From assembly GCF_000003815.2 (NCBI RefSeq), contig NC_049982.1, positions 19,946,233 to 19,992,205 of the forward strand: a DNA stretch of 45,973 nt, in the 5' to 3' direction. The translations under genes and the position numbers were made by a program. A model generated the notes under the pieces. It was not told the origin of the DNA and searched no databases. It saw only the letters and a program-made list of their open reading frames with translations. Shown in pieces: positions 27,101 to 34,600 of this stretch; the first letter of the stretch is position 1; every line of letters begins with the position of its first letter. This DNA comes from Branchiostoma floridae. Taxonomy: Eukaryota; Chordata; Leptocardii; Amphioxiformes; Branchiostomatidae.

Positions 27101-29337
27101 TGTATTTGCTCTCAAGCAAATGTCGGCCTTTCTAGTATTCGTAATGTTTCTTTCTTTCTTTCTTTCTTTCTCCTGTCAAATCTTCAAATCGAATCAACTC
27201 CGCCGTTCCTAAATCGATTGACTTGAAATTTGGCACAAAGATAGAGTAAGCCAATACCCTTAGGTGATTTTTTCATTTTTTTCATATCTGCCTTTAAAAT
27301 GATTTTATTGAGGTTTTTGTCAATTTTTATGTATATTTTGGGCTCCTGTACCCTGGTATTACAGCCGAATGACGTGAAATTTGGTACAGAGGTGCCCTGA
27401 TCATATGCCCACGCAGATTTAATAACAGTTTTGGCATACGGTACAACAAAATGCCTAATTTTGCGATTTTTAGCCATTTTTTTGACAAAAAAAGGACATT
27501 TTTGCCTCCTGTACCCTCGTTTAACAACCGAATGACTTGAAATTCGGTATAAAAGTGCCTTTCAATTATGTGCACACGAATTCAAGAACAGTGTTCCCAT
27601 ACAGTACAACATAACGCTTAATTTTGTGATTTTATGGCCATTTTTTGACAATAATTGGACATTTTTGGCTCCTGTTCCCTCGTTTTACAACCAAATGACC
27701 CGAAATTTGGTAAAGGGGTGCTCTAGATTTTCATTCGAATGACCCATGTATAATTTTTGGCATGGAACACTTTAAAATGATATATTTGGGAATTTTTGGG
27801 GTCATTTTCCAATGGCCAAAGGGGTCAACGACCTCAAGGCCTATTGTTGCATGAGGGAGATGGCTGAAATATGCTGTATTTGCTCTCAAGCAAATGTCGG
27901 CCTTTCTAGTTTTGGTTTACGCGTTCAAAGGTGGAACGGAAAACTACAGTGTCGATTTGTCCGGTTAATTAATATAGGATTAAAGCATAAAAGTAGACCC
28001 GAAAGACTTCGATGCCAATAAATGTTCGCAGGCTGTTCAAACTGTCAACACTCCGTGTGTATCGACGTGTCCTTAGAAACTTTGTGGCTGTGTTCAGACT
28101 ATACATGAAGCGGAAAGTAAACACAGGGCTTTGCATACATGTCAGGGGTCCGTGCGGGGAAAATGGCTCTCGTTCGGGGCTTTGGAGTGAAAGGGCACTC
28201 CAGAGAAAGATTAGTCACTGGGCCGCATTGTCTACCCGGCCAGAATTCACCAATGGCCTCCCAATAGAAGACAAAGTACACATTGGGTGGCTTTCATTCA
28301 CGGACTCGGTAAAAGCGGCCAAGCCTTGCATTTGTCTTCGCTGGTTTTTGTCCTTCAATAGCTGCGTGAATGGCTGGGTAGTCTATGGCTTTGGGTATGT
28401 GTATGTATGCGTATGTTTCTTTACTTGATGCACAACCACGTACGGGTTTTGTAACAGGTAGACTGAATCGCGTGCAACCGGAATTCGTCGTTGAAGTGTA
28501 TCCTACCAAAGATGACTGCTCTCCCTTACAGAGTTTGAAGCACTCTCAGTACCTGACCCGGAAGGGTGGCAACCGTCACGGCAGACAGAATAACTTTTCA
28601 CCTGTTGCGTTTACCAGCCCATTCCGCCATTCTGAGTGGCGCAGTCCTGTTGTTTATTAATACTTCCCTTGTTGTTGTTAGCTATAGCATCCAAGCACCG
28701 TTTGCAGTCGCAATCAAACATCAAATATATCGGCACCGACGGTCCAAGGTAGACTGTCACTTATCAATTTAATGTTCAAAATCATTGTTAACTCCAGGAA
28801 AGTTAATTAAACAAGTAAACAGACTTATTCATTTCTGTTTTCTTTATGCAAGGTATGATAGTTTATAGGTTTCTGAGGGAATCTATGGTGAAAACGTGTC
28901 TAAGTGATGAGGAAAGTGGGTAATAAAATGCAGGTGACATGAGAGCGACAACTTACCTCGTCTACTAGAGCAGACAGCTGTTCCAGCGGGGCGTAGGACA
29001 GATCGCCGTACACCAGGGCCTGCTTGTAGTTGTCTCTCCCGATCATCTCGTTGTTTCTCTTCACAAAGTACACAGCCTTGCTCCTCAGGTGGTTGGGAAA
29101 GTCCAGGCGAACCTCGATGTTTCCAGCCGTGTTGGACATGAAGATCAGCTGTGGGTTTTCCGGCTTCTCGAAGAAATCGGAGATCTTCTGTCTGTTGTCG
29201 TCCAGTCCGATACATTTGTTCCACTTGTCGGGTTTGAGTTTCATCGCTCTCAGGACATAATCAGAGAGAAACTCGTACCTGGGGTCCGTGGTGGGGTTGG
29301 AGGAACCCAAACCCTCAACCTCTTCGTCGTCGTCCAT
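167..29337 (-). CDS. DNAH9/11/17-like: Axonemal dynein heavy chain, outer-arm beta type (5' half of gene, 43 exons)
   Basis: ATP-driven microtubule motor of the ciliary and flagellar outer dynein arm. The open reading begins at the ATG at 29335-29337, preceded by an in-frame TAG 15 bases upstream. I joined 43 exons by GT-AG boundaries; every phase agrees, giving 6,911 coding bases (2,303 codons plus 2 bases) without a stop or frameshift. Order: N-terminal stem, linker, AAA1, start of AAA2. Diagnostic strings include GPAGTGKT and WGCFDEFNR (AAA1) and GNAGTGKS and WIVLDGDID (AAA2). The match to human DNAH9 as I remember it is collinear throughout; DNAH11 and DNAH17 are close paralogues and I cannot choose between them. 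Human proteins of this class have about 4,500 residues, so AAA3-AAA6, the stalk and the C-terminal domain lie beyond base 1. Exon coordinates are in the next six entries. Confidence 0.95.
1603..1856. mobile_element. MITE with 32-bp perfect TIRs and 9-bp TSD (Mutator-like)
   Basis: The ends 1603-1634 and 1825-1856 are exact reverse complements, starting AGCACGTCACCGG. Directly outside each end is the same 9-mer TTGTAGATA (1594-1602 and 1857-1865), a target-site duplication. The element is 254 bp with no coding capacity. A 9-bp duplication is typical of Mutator-like transposons, so this is probably a non-autonomous MULE; hAT (8 bp) is less likely. Perfect TIRs and TSD suggest a fairly recent insertion. 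It lies in the dynein intron between exons 39 and 40. Confidence 0.85.
2637..2676. repeat. Palindrome in dynein intron 37
   Basis: Two 19-bp arms (2637-2655 and 2658-2676) are complementary with one mismatch around a 2-base centre, GATATATGACAAAAGTCTT against its reverse complement. About 110 bases downstream is a degenerate direct repeat, CTTATGGAGACAAG (2789-2802) and CTTATAGAGACAAG (2809-2822). It may be the remnant of a small inverted-repeat transposon; no target duplication was found. Confidence 0.5.
3506..5277 (-). CDS. DNAH9/11/17-like: Dynein exons 32-36: linker end and AAA1 motor module, residues 1726-1998
   Basis: Exons in transcript order: 5170-5277, 4906-5037, 4465-4625, 3979-4135, 3506-3768. 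AAA1 is the main ATP-hydrolysing site. The Walker A loop GPAGTGKT falls at about residues 1878-1885 (exon 35) and the Walker B-type WGCFDEFNR at about 1926-1934 (exon 36). [23 protein letters not shown], split here as [11 protein letters not shown] and [11 protein letters not shown], is the conserved sensor I stretch. Both nucleotide-binding motifs are intact, so the motor looks catalytically competent. Confidence 0.96.
5454..8933 (-). CDS. DNAH9/11/17-like: Dynein exons 22-31: linker (DHC_N2), residues 1201-1725
   Basis: Exons in transcript order: 8817-8933, 8517-8603, 8020-8178, 7433-7675, 6819-7064, 6473-6697, 6253-6344, 6000-6126, 5714-5866, 5454-5579. The linker swings across the AAA ring to produce the power stroke. 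Hallmarks are [98 protein letters not shown] and [14 protein letters not shown]. All junctions keep phase. This is the best conserved part of the protein outside the AAA modules. Confidence 0.94.
9228..14157 (-). CDS. DNAH9/11/17-like: Dynein exons 11-21: C-terminal part of the stem, residues 640-1200
   Basis: Exons in transcript order: 14089-14157, 13650-13776, 13019-13274, 12671-12762, 12189-12344, 11626-11798, 11261-11420, 10861-10994, 10480-10600, 9925-10094, 9228-9450. Conserved motifs include [64 protein letters not shown] and [20 protein letters not shown]. The region is helix-rich, as expected of the stem between the N-terminal dimerisation domain and the linker. The exon 19 donor (10479/10480) sits at the edge of a CA/GT microsatellite. 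Confidence 0.93.
9690..9810. repeat. Diverged sequence resembling the interior of the 1603-1856 MITE
   Basis: TGGTCAACGTTG followed about 20 bases later by TGTTGCACA and a run of TATAT occurs here and at about 1669-1702 inside the Mutator-like MITE. I estimate about 70% identity by eye over about 50 bases. No terminal inverted repeats or target duplication were found here, so this is at best an old relative. Confidence 0.35.
10340..10479. repeat. Alternating purine-pyrimidine tract (CA/CG microsatellite)
   Basis: This intronic tract is dominated by CA and CG dinucleotides, including CACGCGCGCGCG near 10351 and a long imperfect CA run up to 10479. It ends exactly at the donor of dynein exon 19, so the intron begins GTGTGTGT on the coding strand. 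Alternating purine-pyrimidine DNA of this kind is a classic candidate for Z-DNA. Confidence 0.75.
14158..15241. other. Dynein intron 10 (1.08 kb): nothing coding
   Basis: No exon, transposon end or RNA gene was recognised. The only pattern is a cluster of AGGTCA hexamers on the plus strand at 15173-15178, 15185-15190 and 15191-15196. The last two are adjacent and contain TCAAGGTCA, the extended half-site of monomeric nuclear receptors such as ERR and NR5A. This may be chance. Confidence 0.4.
15242..21314 (-). CDS. DNAH9/11/17-like: Dynein exons 2-10: N-terminal stem (DHC_N1 region), residues 128-639
   Basis: Exons in transcript order: 21103-21314, 20355-20571, 19690-19789, 19107-19318, 17007-17125, 16775-16898, 16296-16463, 15980-16096, 15242-15510. 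Recognisable conserved stretches are [54 protein letters not shown]-like IEFTGIKGN and [15 protein letters not shown], all typical of the DHC_N1 tail that binds intermediate chains and the partner heavy chain. Intron 5 (17126-19106) is inflated by two transposons. Exons 2-5 lie between two inverted Helentron copies. Confidence 0.93.
17328..18572 (-). mobile_element. Helentron-type non-autonomous element (HINE), copy A
   Basis: Read on the minus strand, it starts TATATTGCAATCCATAC, immediately followed by its own complement (a 5' palindrome). A central array of about 162-bp imperfect tandem monomers follows. The 3' end is a stem-loop ATTTGCT-loop-AGCAAAT, ten bases, then CTAG (17328-17331). 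The host bases are T before the element and T after it. These are the reported hallmarks of non-autonomous Helentrons (Helitron2). The length is 1,245 bp, the same as copy B at 24827-26071 in opposite orientation, and every stretch I compared is the same. It has no coding capacity and lies in dynein intron 5. Confidence 0.85.
18651..18979. mobile_element. Harbinger-like MITE interrupted by assembly gap
   Basis: Terminal inverted repeats of at least 49 bp begin AGGCCCCCTCTCACTTGACG at 18651 and end with the reverse complement at 18979. The flanks are TTA on both sides (18648-18650 and 18980-18982), the 3-bp target duplication expected of PIF/Harbinger transposons. The left TIR runs into a gap of exactly 100 N (18700-18799), so the true length is unknown. 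The visible interior is AT-rich without coding potential. It sits 78 bp from Helentron copy A in dynein intron 5. Confidence 0.8.
18700..18799. other. Assembly gap (100 N)
   Basis: A run of exactly 100 N, probably a placeholder of unknown size, falls inside the Harbinger-like MITE. Nothing can be said about its content except that it should complete that element. Confidence 0.98.
20664..20755. repeat. Candidate dispersed repeat with TTTAAGTTCGCG motifs
   Basis: TTTAAGTTCGCGAGG (from about 20663) and TTTTAAGTTCGCGGTAA (from about 20720) form a short direct repeat, with TTTCTCGGTAGC between them. Similar TTCGCGG-rich fragments are common in invertebrate genomes as I recall, but I could not define ends here. 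Confidence 0.3.
22440..22760. repeat. GC-rich repeat with hairpin and internal duplication
   Basis: A perfect short palindrome TCCGGGGG-CATGCT-CCCCCGGA spans 22518-22539. Two related half-units about 188-190 bp apart share AAGGCGTGAGG (22495 and 22683), GGTCCGGGG (22516 and 22706) and GACCCTCTGAAA further on. GC content and codon-like texture are unlike the surrounding intron. It resembles a dispersed repeat type I have seen in marine animal genomes, but I cannot name a family or place its ends. Confidence 0.55.
24827..26071 (+). mobile_element. Helentron-type element (HINE), copy B, inverted relative to copy A
   Basis: The length is 1,245 bp, equal to copy A at 17328-18572 but on the other strand, and apparently near-identical. 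The 5' palindrome TATATTGCAATCCATAC-ATA-GTATGGGATTGCAATAT is followed by tandem monomers whose CCATTTTTGA-type starts fall at 25041, 25204, 25366, 25528, 25689 and 25851, a 161-163-bp period. The 3' end is GGATTGCAATATG, a hairpin with stem ATTTGCT/AGCAAAT, then CTAG at 26068-26071. It is inserted T^T inside element C. Confidence 0.85.
26591..26843. other. Assembly gap (253 N)
   Basis: A run of 253 N lies within the monomer array of Helentron element C. Both sides carry the same array sequence (CATACGGTACAACA motifs), so the missing DNA is probably further monomers. Confidence 0.98.
28957..29337 (-). CDS. DNAH9/11/17-like: Dynein exon 1: start codon and residues 1-127
   Basis: The exon encodes an acidic start ([11 protein letters not shown]) followed by a conserved extreme N-terminal block with [11 protein letters not shown] and [18 protein letters not shown]. 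This is the N-terminal dimerisation end of the stem in outer-arm beta chains. The left edge is a clean GTAAGT donor in phase 0, and exon 2 continues the conserved [11 protein letters not shown] motif, so no coding exon is missing across the 7.6-kb intron 1. The in-frame upstream stop supports this ATG. Confidence 0.93.
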
Positions 29338-29578
29338 GTTGTTTGATAGCTAGCGTGACTTGTGCTCTGCTTGGTGTATTAAACTCGGTTCCTGAGTCCC
29401 GGGCGTACTAACCCTTCTCACCTGGATGTAACAGTGAGACGGGGGAGGAGAAGAAACCTTGTACGTACACAGGTTAAAGATGTACTTCCCTTTGTGCCGG
29501 GAGAGTTCAACACGGATAATCTTACCGGGTCCACACTGCTGTGTGTGGCAGCAATGGCGGCGAAGTAAATAACTCCGG

Positions 29579-29773
29579 GGCAACACTGAGGCAACCCATC
29601 CGGGCGGACAGCCTATCGGGCGGCAGGACCTGGTCACGGGAGGGTAAACACAGGACAGGGGTGGTGGGCCAGGAAAGTGGCACTGACTACGGACCGAGGA
29701 AAGTCAAAACTGACATCCTTCAAACATTATACATGATCTGATGAAAAATAGTATATCTCGTTTCCATGGTAAT
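29579..29773. promoter_or_regulatory. Candidate RFX (X-box) sites upstream of the dynein gene
   Basis: Two perfect GGCAAC half-sites (reverse complement GTTGCC) occur 11 bp apart at 29579-29584 and 29590-29595, about 250 bp upstream of the start codon. A full-site-like GTTTCCATGGTAAT lies at 29760-29773, with two mismatches to the RFX consensus GTNRCC-N-RGYAAC. RFX factors control ciliary genes, so sites here would fit an axonemal dynein. This is motif-level inference only; the transcription start is not visible. Confidence 0.35.
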
Positions 29774-31353
29774 TTTTTTTGGCTGTTATCATGTTCCGTC
29801 AATCATATGTTATCATCGTTCATTTATGAACTGTGCTTGCGTTATTTTAAGTAATTGAATAATGAGACAGAATGAAGTAAAGGTTTCGAATGTAGAAGTT
29901 TAAGCAAAAACGTGAAATAACTTGATGTAAATTTATTTTCGGAAATGTAGTTAAGAATACAAACTTGGTTAAAGTACAATATCTTTGGAGCACGTTTTTT
30001 TTACAGACACTTTTGTTATCTATGAAAGCCACGGTCCCAATTCTTAGTATTTCGTTCGTTTGTGGACTAATCTTTCGGGGACATGTCTTTGAATTATTAA
30101 TATCTACATTTGTAGGAGTTGAATTGTGGCAAGTTATTGTTACTGCACATGACATACTTTCCGCTTTTTTCCTACTCCCCCCTGAGACTCACATGGTCGG
30201 TTCCAAATCAGTAGTCACGGACGCTTTGATTGCGTTGCCCGTGGCGACGGATGACGCCATGGCGCTGATGGTCTGTGAATGTACGGCGGCATGTGTGAAT
30301 ACACCGTGCTGACAAAAGGCCCGGGGCAGGGAAAGGGCACGGGTTAATGCAGCCATAATTGGATTCGCTTGTTGGCAGAGTGTTTAATGGGGGAGGTCAG
30401 AAGTGTTCAGGGCAAATGGGTAAAGGCACTCTCAGGTAAATAGACGTAAAAATGTAGGAATAAACACATTGGATTTACTCTTACCGTTTAGTAACAATGT
30501 ATTAGTTACTCTCCAGACCAACAATGACTTTGCCTTGTGTTGTACCTATTATATAAAAGCAAATTATTAATAGTAAACAAACACATAGTGACCATATCTC
30601 TATATAAATTATATTGTCATTGATATGTCTGTTAGTCTAGTAATAGTACTAGTATGTCAGTTTGAAAAATATAAAGAAAATGATATTCATGGTGATATTC
30701 ACAAAAGATAGTGACCAACTGTTGCTTCTCATTTTTGTAGACAGGTTAGTACTTCACCAGTAATTTGAGATGGATCCTGATCATCATTCTATTTCAAACT
30801 TTCCCTTGAACCCCTAAAAAATGTCATCAGACCTTCAGTGTGTTATCTTCCCCTAAATAAGGACATGGTCACTGCTATTTTAGCACACATTTAGGACCAT
30901 CCTTTGATTTTGCTCACTCTCCTACCAATGTTGGTGCTGGGTTTGGAGTAGTTCTGATCACATCAAAGTAGAGGATGGCAAACCTGACTTTATTTTTCAA
31001 AATTTATAGTTGGTTGGCATAGAAGACTTAAAGACTAGTACGCAATCTTACCAACCAACTCCCAATGACAGATGACCTTGCTCATAAGTAACTAACTAAC
31101 CATGGGCTAGAGAAAGTCGAGAGGCCGTGGTCTGCTATAGGCTGGTGTACAACTCATGTTAACATTCAAGACCAGTTACATGACTAGTGCTGCTAGACTT
31201 GATTAAATCATTCCAATCCTGGTTCATCACTCCTAAAAAGTTCCAGTAAACTGAGCTTTTGTTGTGTGTAGAGGTTATAGATATAGATAAACAGCACATT
31301 ACAACTGTTAACAGATATCATATTAGTCTAATAATTCCAAGGAAAATTGTATT
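29774..31353. other. Intergenic region between the dynein gene and the PUS1 3' end
   Basis: AT-rich sequence without a recognised gene, transposon end or RNA. The longest ORF (29965-30312, plus strand, 115 codons) has no recognised family and I regard it as chance. Confidence 0.6.
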
Positions 31354-31359
31354 TTTATT
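31354..31359 (-). terminator. Candidate poly(A) signal of PUS1
   Basis: AATAAA on the minus strand lies about 260 bases downstream of the PUS1 stop codon. It is the nearest canonical signal I noticed. No cleavage site evidence is available from sequence alone. Confidence 0.4.
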
Positions 31360-31620
31360 CAAGAAACTCATTTGATACCTTCTGTTAGCATAGAGACCAC
31401 AATCTGATTACATTAGGCTGACAACAGCAGAAGCCATAATGGCTCAACAGAACAGTCAGAAGTGTCTTACTTATCAAAAACAATAATATTAAAGTAAACG
31501 CTTGACATTGACACAGTTGGTCTCCTGAAATGGTAGCAGAATGTAGGTATAAAACTGCTACTGTGAAACATGATAACAGAACAGCTCTAGTACATGCCAG
31601 ACATCATGTTTGTTTAGTTG

Positions 31621-34600
31621 TCACGTGTCCACGGCTCGCTGCATGGTGTCTTCATTGGAAGATGACGGTTCATCTTTAGCAGGTTCATCACCGGTCTCTG
31701 CACTGCTGTCCTCGGCAGTGTCTACTTCAGCTGTTTGCTGTAATATACACAGAAGTCAAGTTTATTGCACAACGATGGTACAATGTATGGCAAGTAACAT
31801 GTATTATCAACAACTACAAACTATCTACAATTGTATACAACAGTATAGTAATCTAACATAACAGTTTATGGCGGCATAGTGTATTTCACATTGTTAGAAC
31901 ACTACATAGCATCATATACATATTGGACAGGTATGGATTCAGGACATAGTACATTGAATACTAGTATTTCTCTACTTGTTTTAGGTAATGTTGTTCTGTT
32001 GTTACATAATATAGTCAATAACTTTTTCCTTTCCTGATGCGTGCCTGTCAAATTATAGAGGTTTTAAACATTGTAAATTGTTTTCAATCCAGTGGCAACA
32101 CTGCGATATCCAATAAGTTATCTTGTATCTTGAAGAAAGGCCTGGTGATGACACTAACATACTGTTCATTGATTTCAATGAGAGGATGATAAAAAAACAT
32201 AGATGAATCTTCTTTTTAACCACTTGATCACAATTTTTTGTAAAACTTCTGACTTTAAAATCTTTCCATGTGCAGGAATATGAGAGATTTTGAAAATACT
32301 ATTATAGGTAACACTGGGCAAAAAATTGGTGGGATCACATGACATTATTCACTTTGACAATTATTTACAGATAAGCAAACAAAACACATTGGTATCACAG
32401 CTAGCCATAAAGATATCTTAAATTCAAAAGGCACAGATGTTGTATTTTGCAGTATGTCCATACAGGAACAGACACAAATCAACAGAACCACAGCTACTTC
32501 CCTCTAGACAAAAGGTAATGCCATCCAGACTATAATGAACTGCTTCTTTAATAACACAAATAACAGTACCTGTGCTTCCCCATCCTGGAGTTGTGTAACT
32601 GTAAGGTTGTCTGTTAACGTTTCCTCTTCACTCAGGCCTTCATACCTGTGTAGTGGGAGGGTCGATAACCAGTGCTGCATACTGACGGGAGTCAAGGTGT
32701 ACCTGACAATACTTCTTACATACTGCACACCTGTAGACTCACTGTACCTAACAATACGTGTTCTTACGTTTTCACTGTACCTGACAATACTTCTTACATA
32801 CTGCACACCTATAGACTCACTGTACCTGACAATACTTCTTCTTATAAACTGCACACCTATAGACTCACTGTACCTAACAATACTTCTTCTTACATACAGC
32901 ACACCTATAGACTCACTGTACCTTACAATATTTCTTCTTACATACAGTACACCTGTAGACTCACTGTACCTGACAATACTTATTCACATTTAACACACCT
33001 TATATGTTATAACTTTATTACATCTATCAGAAATTAAGACCACAATTACCCTACCCATCAAGTCTACCACATGATTACAAAAATGACTAAATGATAAACA
33101 GATCAGATGCTGAAGATGTACCAGCTAACTCTTAACCTTCTCCCTGCTGAGGTGGTCTTGTGCCACATGGTTCATTTTGGTTTGAAGATTAGCCACTTGG
33201 AAGAAGGTTAACACATCTCAAAGGATACACCCTGTCCTCCTTCTCAGCCTTGATGATGGTGGGGTAGATGTATTGTTCCTTGAACTTCTCCACTGTCTCC
33301 TATGGGACATGAAAGACACCATAAGAATTATCCTCATTGCAAGATACATGTAGTACCAAACCACTGCTTAGAACTAGACAGGGTACTTTATCTATTAACA
33401 TTACACATCTTAACCTTACCATAACCCTACGTTATGTTTTTGGTACAATTTTGTCTGTCCGTCTGTGGCCAACATAGCACAAAAAGCTGTTGATGCATGC
33501 ATGTGATATTTGGTAAGTGGGTACGCGTTTAGTAGGGGCCAGCAAAATTAAGTCAAGTTGGCTATACAATACAGGTAAATCATTCAGATATGTATATATA
33601 GGCCAATTAGCTACTTTGTATGGTACTGCAGTAAAACTTCTTGTTTTGACATTAGTATCTAGATATGCTATGGTCATGATCTTTTAGTGGTAGACAGTTC
33701 TTGGGACTGAGAATAAGCAGTGATGTAGGTTTGTGTCCCCTAATTCTCTCTAAATTTCTATCACAACTTAACATTTTTACATACCACAGTTTCCTATATT
33801 CTTGAAATGGAGAGAGAGAGAGAAAGAATTTTCTTAGGAACACAAGTTACCAAGTTACCAGCAGTGTGTATAATGTACATGTACATTGTATGGTTGTGAA
33901 CTTACCTGGTGCTCGTCCCACTCCAAAGCTTCATGGAGTCCATCTCCTCCATACTTTCTGTTGTAATGGTCAAAATGAACCTGTAGGAACAAAGGACTGT
34001 TGATAACATAGGCTAAAATACAACAGTTACATATACTTCTTATGTTTCCAATGTAAATTACCTCCATTTGTGAGTAGTTTTAAAAATATAGATGGTTTAT
34101 GTGATTTCGTTTCTTACAATAGAGCAAAGCAAACGACAAAGATTTAACATGTTTTACTATTAAAGGCCAAAGACAAGTGTTGATCTTACCTTATCCAGGA
34201 CCAGACCAAGTCCAGGTGCCTTTGGAATGTCACACTACATAGAGGGAGAAAATATTGTTTTGATCTGCAATCAAACCAGACCACTTCAATCCTTTGTAGT
34301 AGCATATTGTTTGAGGAATTTTGGTAAGTACAAATTAAAAATTTGTTTCATGATGTCATGTGCACTTTCAAACAATAAAGAACAGCTTGCTCTGTTCATT
34401 ATATACTATACATCAAGTAGACAAAACACCCTTTAGAAGACATCATTTTGGAAGGACAACAACTAATAAACTTAGTCCACCAATAGTTTCACCAAGTTGG
34501 CAAGTTGTTGGCTGTGTGCAAAGAGCTTTGTTAACAGTCCATGCGAGTAGATAATTACAAAAAACCAACCTAGCAACACAAATGTGACAGAATACACAAG

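Larger units (their letters stand above)
24787..27135 (+). mobile_element. Middle nested Helentron-type element C
   Basis: The 5' unit (24787-24826) is identical to that of element D; the body is 26072-27135, ending CTAG at 27132-27135. Element B (24827-26071) interrupts it between T24826 and T26072, the same relative position at which C interrupts D. The body opens TATTCATAATGTTTC, then a TTTC repeat and TCCTGTCAAAT, and has monomers spaced 162 bp (26273 and 26435). A 253-N gap lies inside it. Its 3' end is the same subtype as D, GGCTGAAATATG before the hairpin. Confidence 0.72.
24747..27909 (+). mobile_element. Outer nested Helentron-type element D (with C and B inside it)
   Basis: Element D has its 5' palindromic unit at 24747-24786 (TATATTTCAGCCATACC, short loop, complement) and its body and 3' end at 27136-27909. 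The end is GGCTGAAATATG, stem-loop, ten bases and CTAG (27906-27909). Host bases on both sides are T. Everything between 24787 and 27135 was inserted into D between T24786 and T27136. The body starts with a TTTC microsatellite (about 27147-27170) and carries about 163-bp spaced monomers (GGCTCCTG-type at 27341, 27504 and 27667). No protein is encoded. Confidence 0.75.
21315..28956. other. Dynein intron 1 (7.6 kb), mostly repeats
   Basis: Reading from left to right: unremarkable AT-rich DNA to about 22430, a GC-rich repeat (22440-22760), unremarkable DNA to 24746, the nested Helentron complex (24747-27909), then unremarkable DNA to exon 1. No exon is needed here because exon 1 joins exon 2 in frame. 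ORFs of 60-140 codons in this intron lack recognisable domains or coding-like structure and I do not call them genes. Confidence 0.8.

Noticed and set aside
28012-28428. 138-codon ORF in dynein intron 1
   Set aside because: No family resemblance and no flanking splice or promoter context.
29965-30312. 115-codon ORF on the plus strand between the dynein and PUS1 genes
   Set aside because: No recognised domain or splice context; AT-rich intergenic DNA where such an ORF is expected by chance.
32535-32993. 152-codon repetitive ORF on the plus strand over the minisatellite
   Set aside because: Openness follows from a unit length that is a multiple of three. The strand is antisense to PUS1 and no gene structure supports it.
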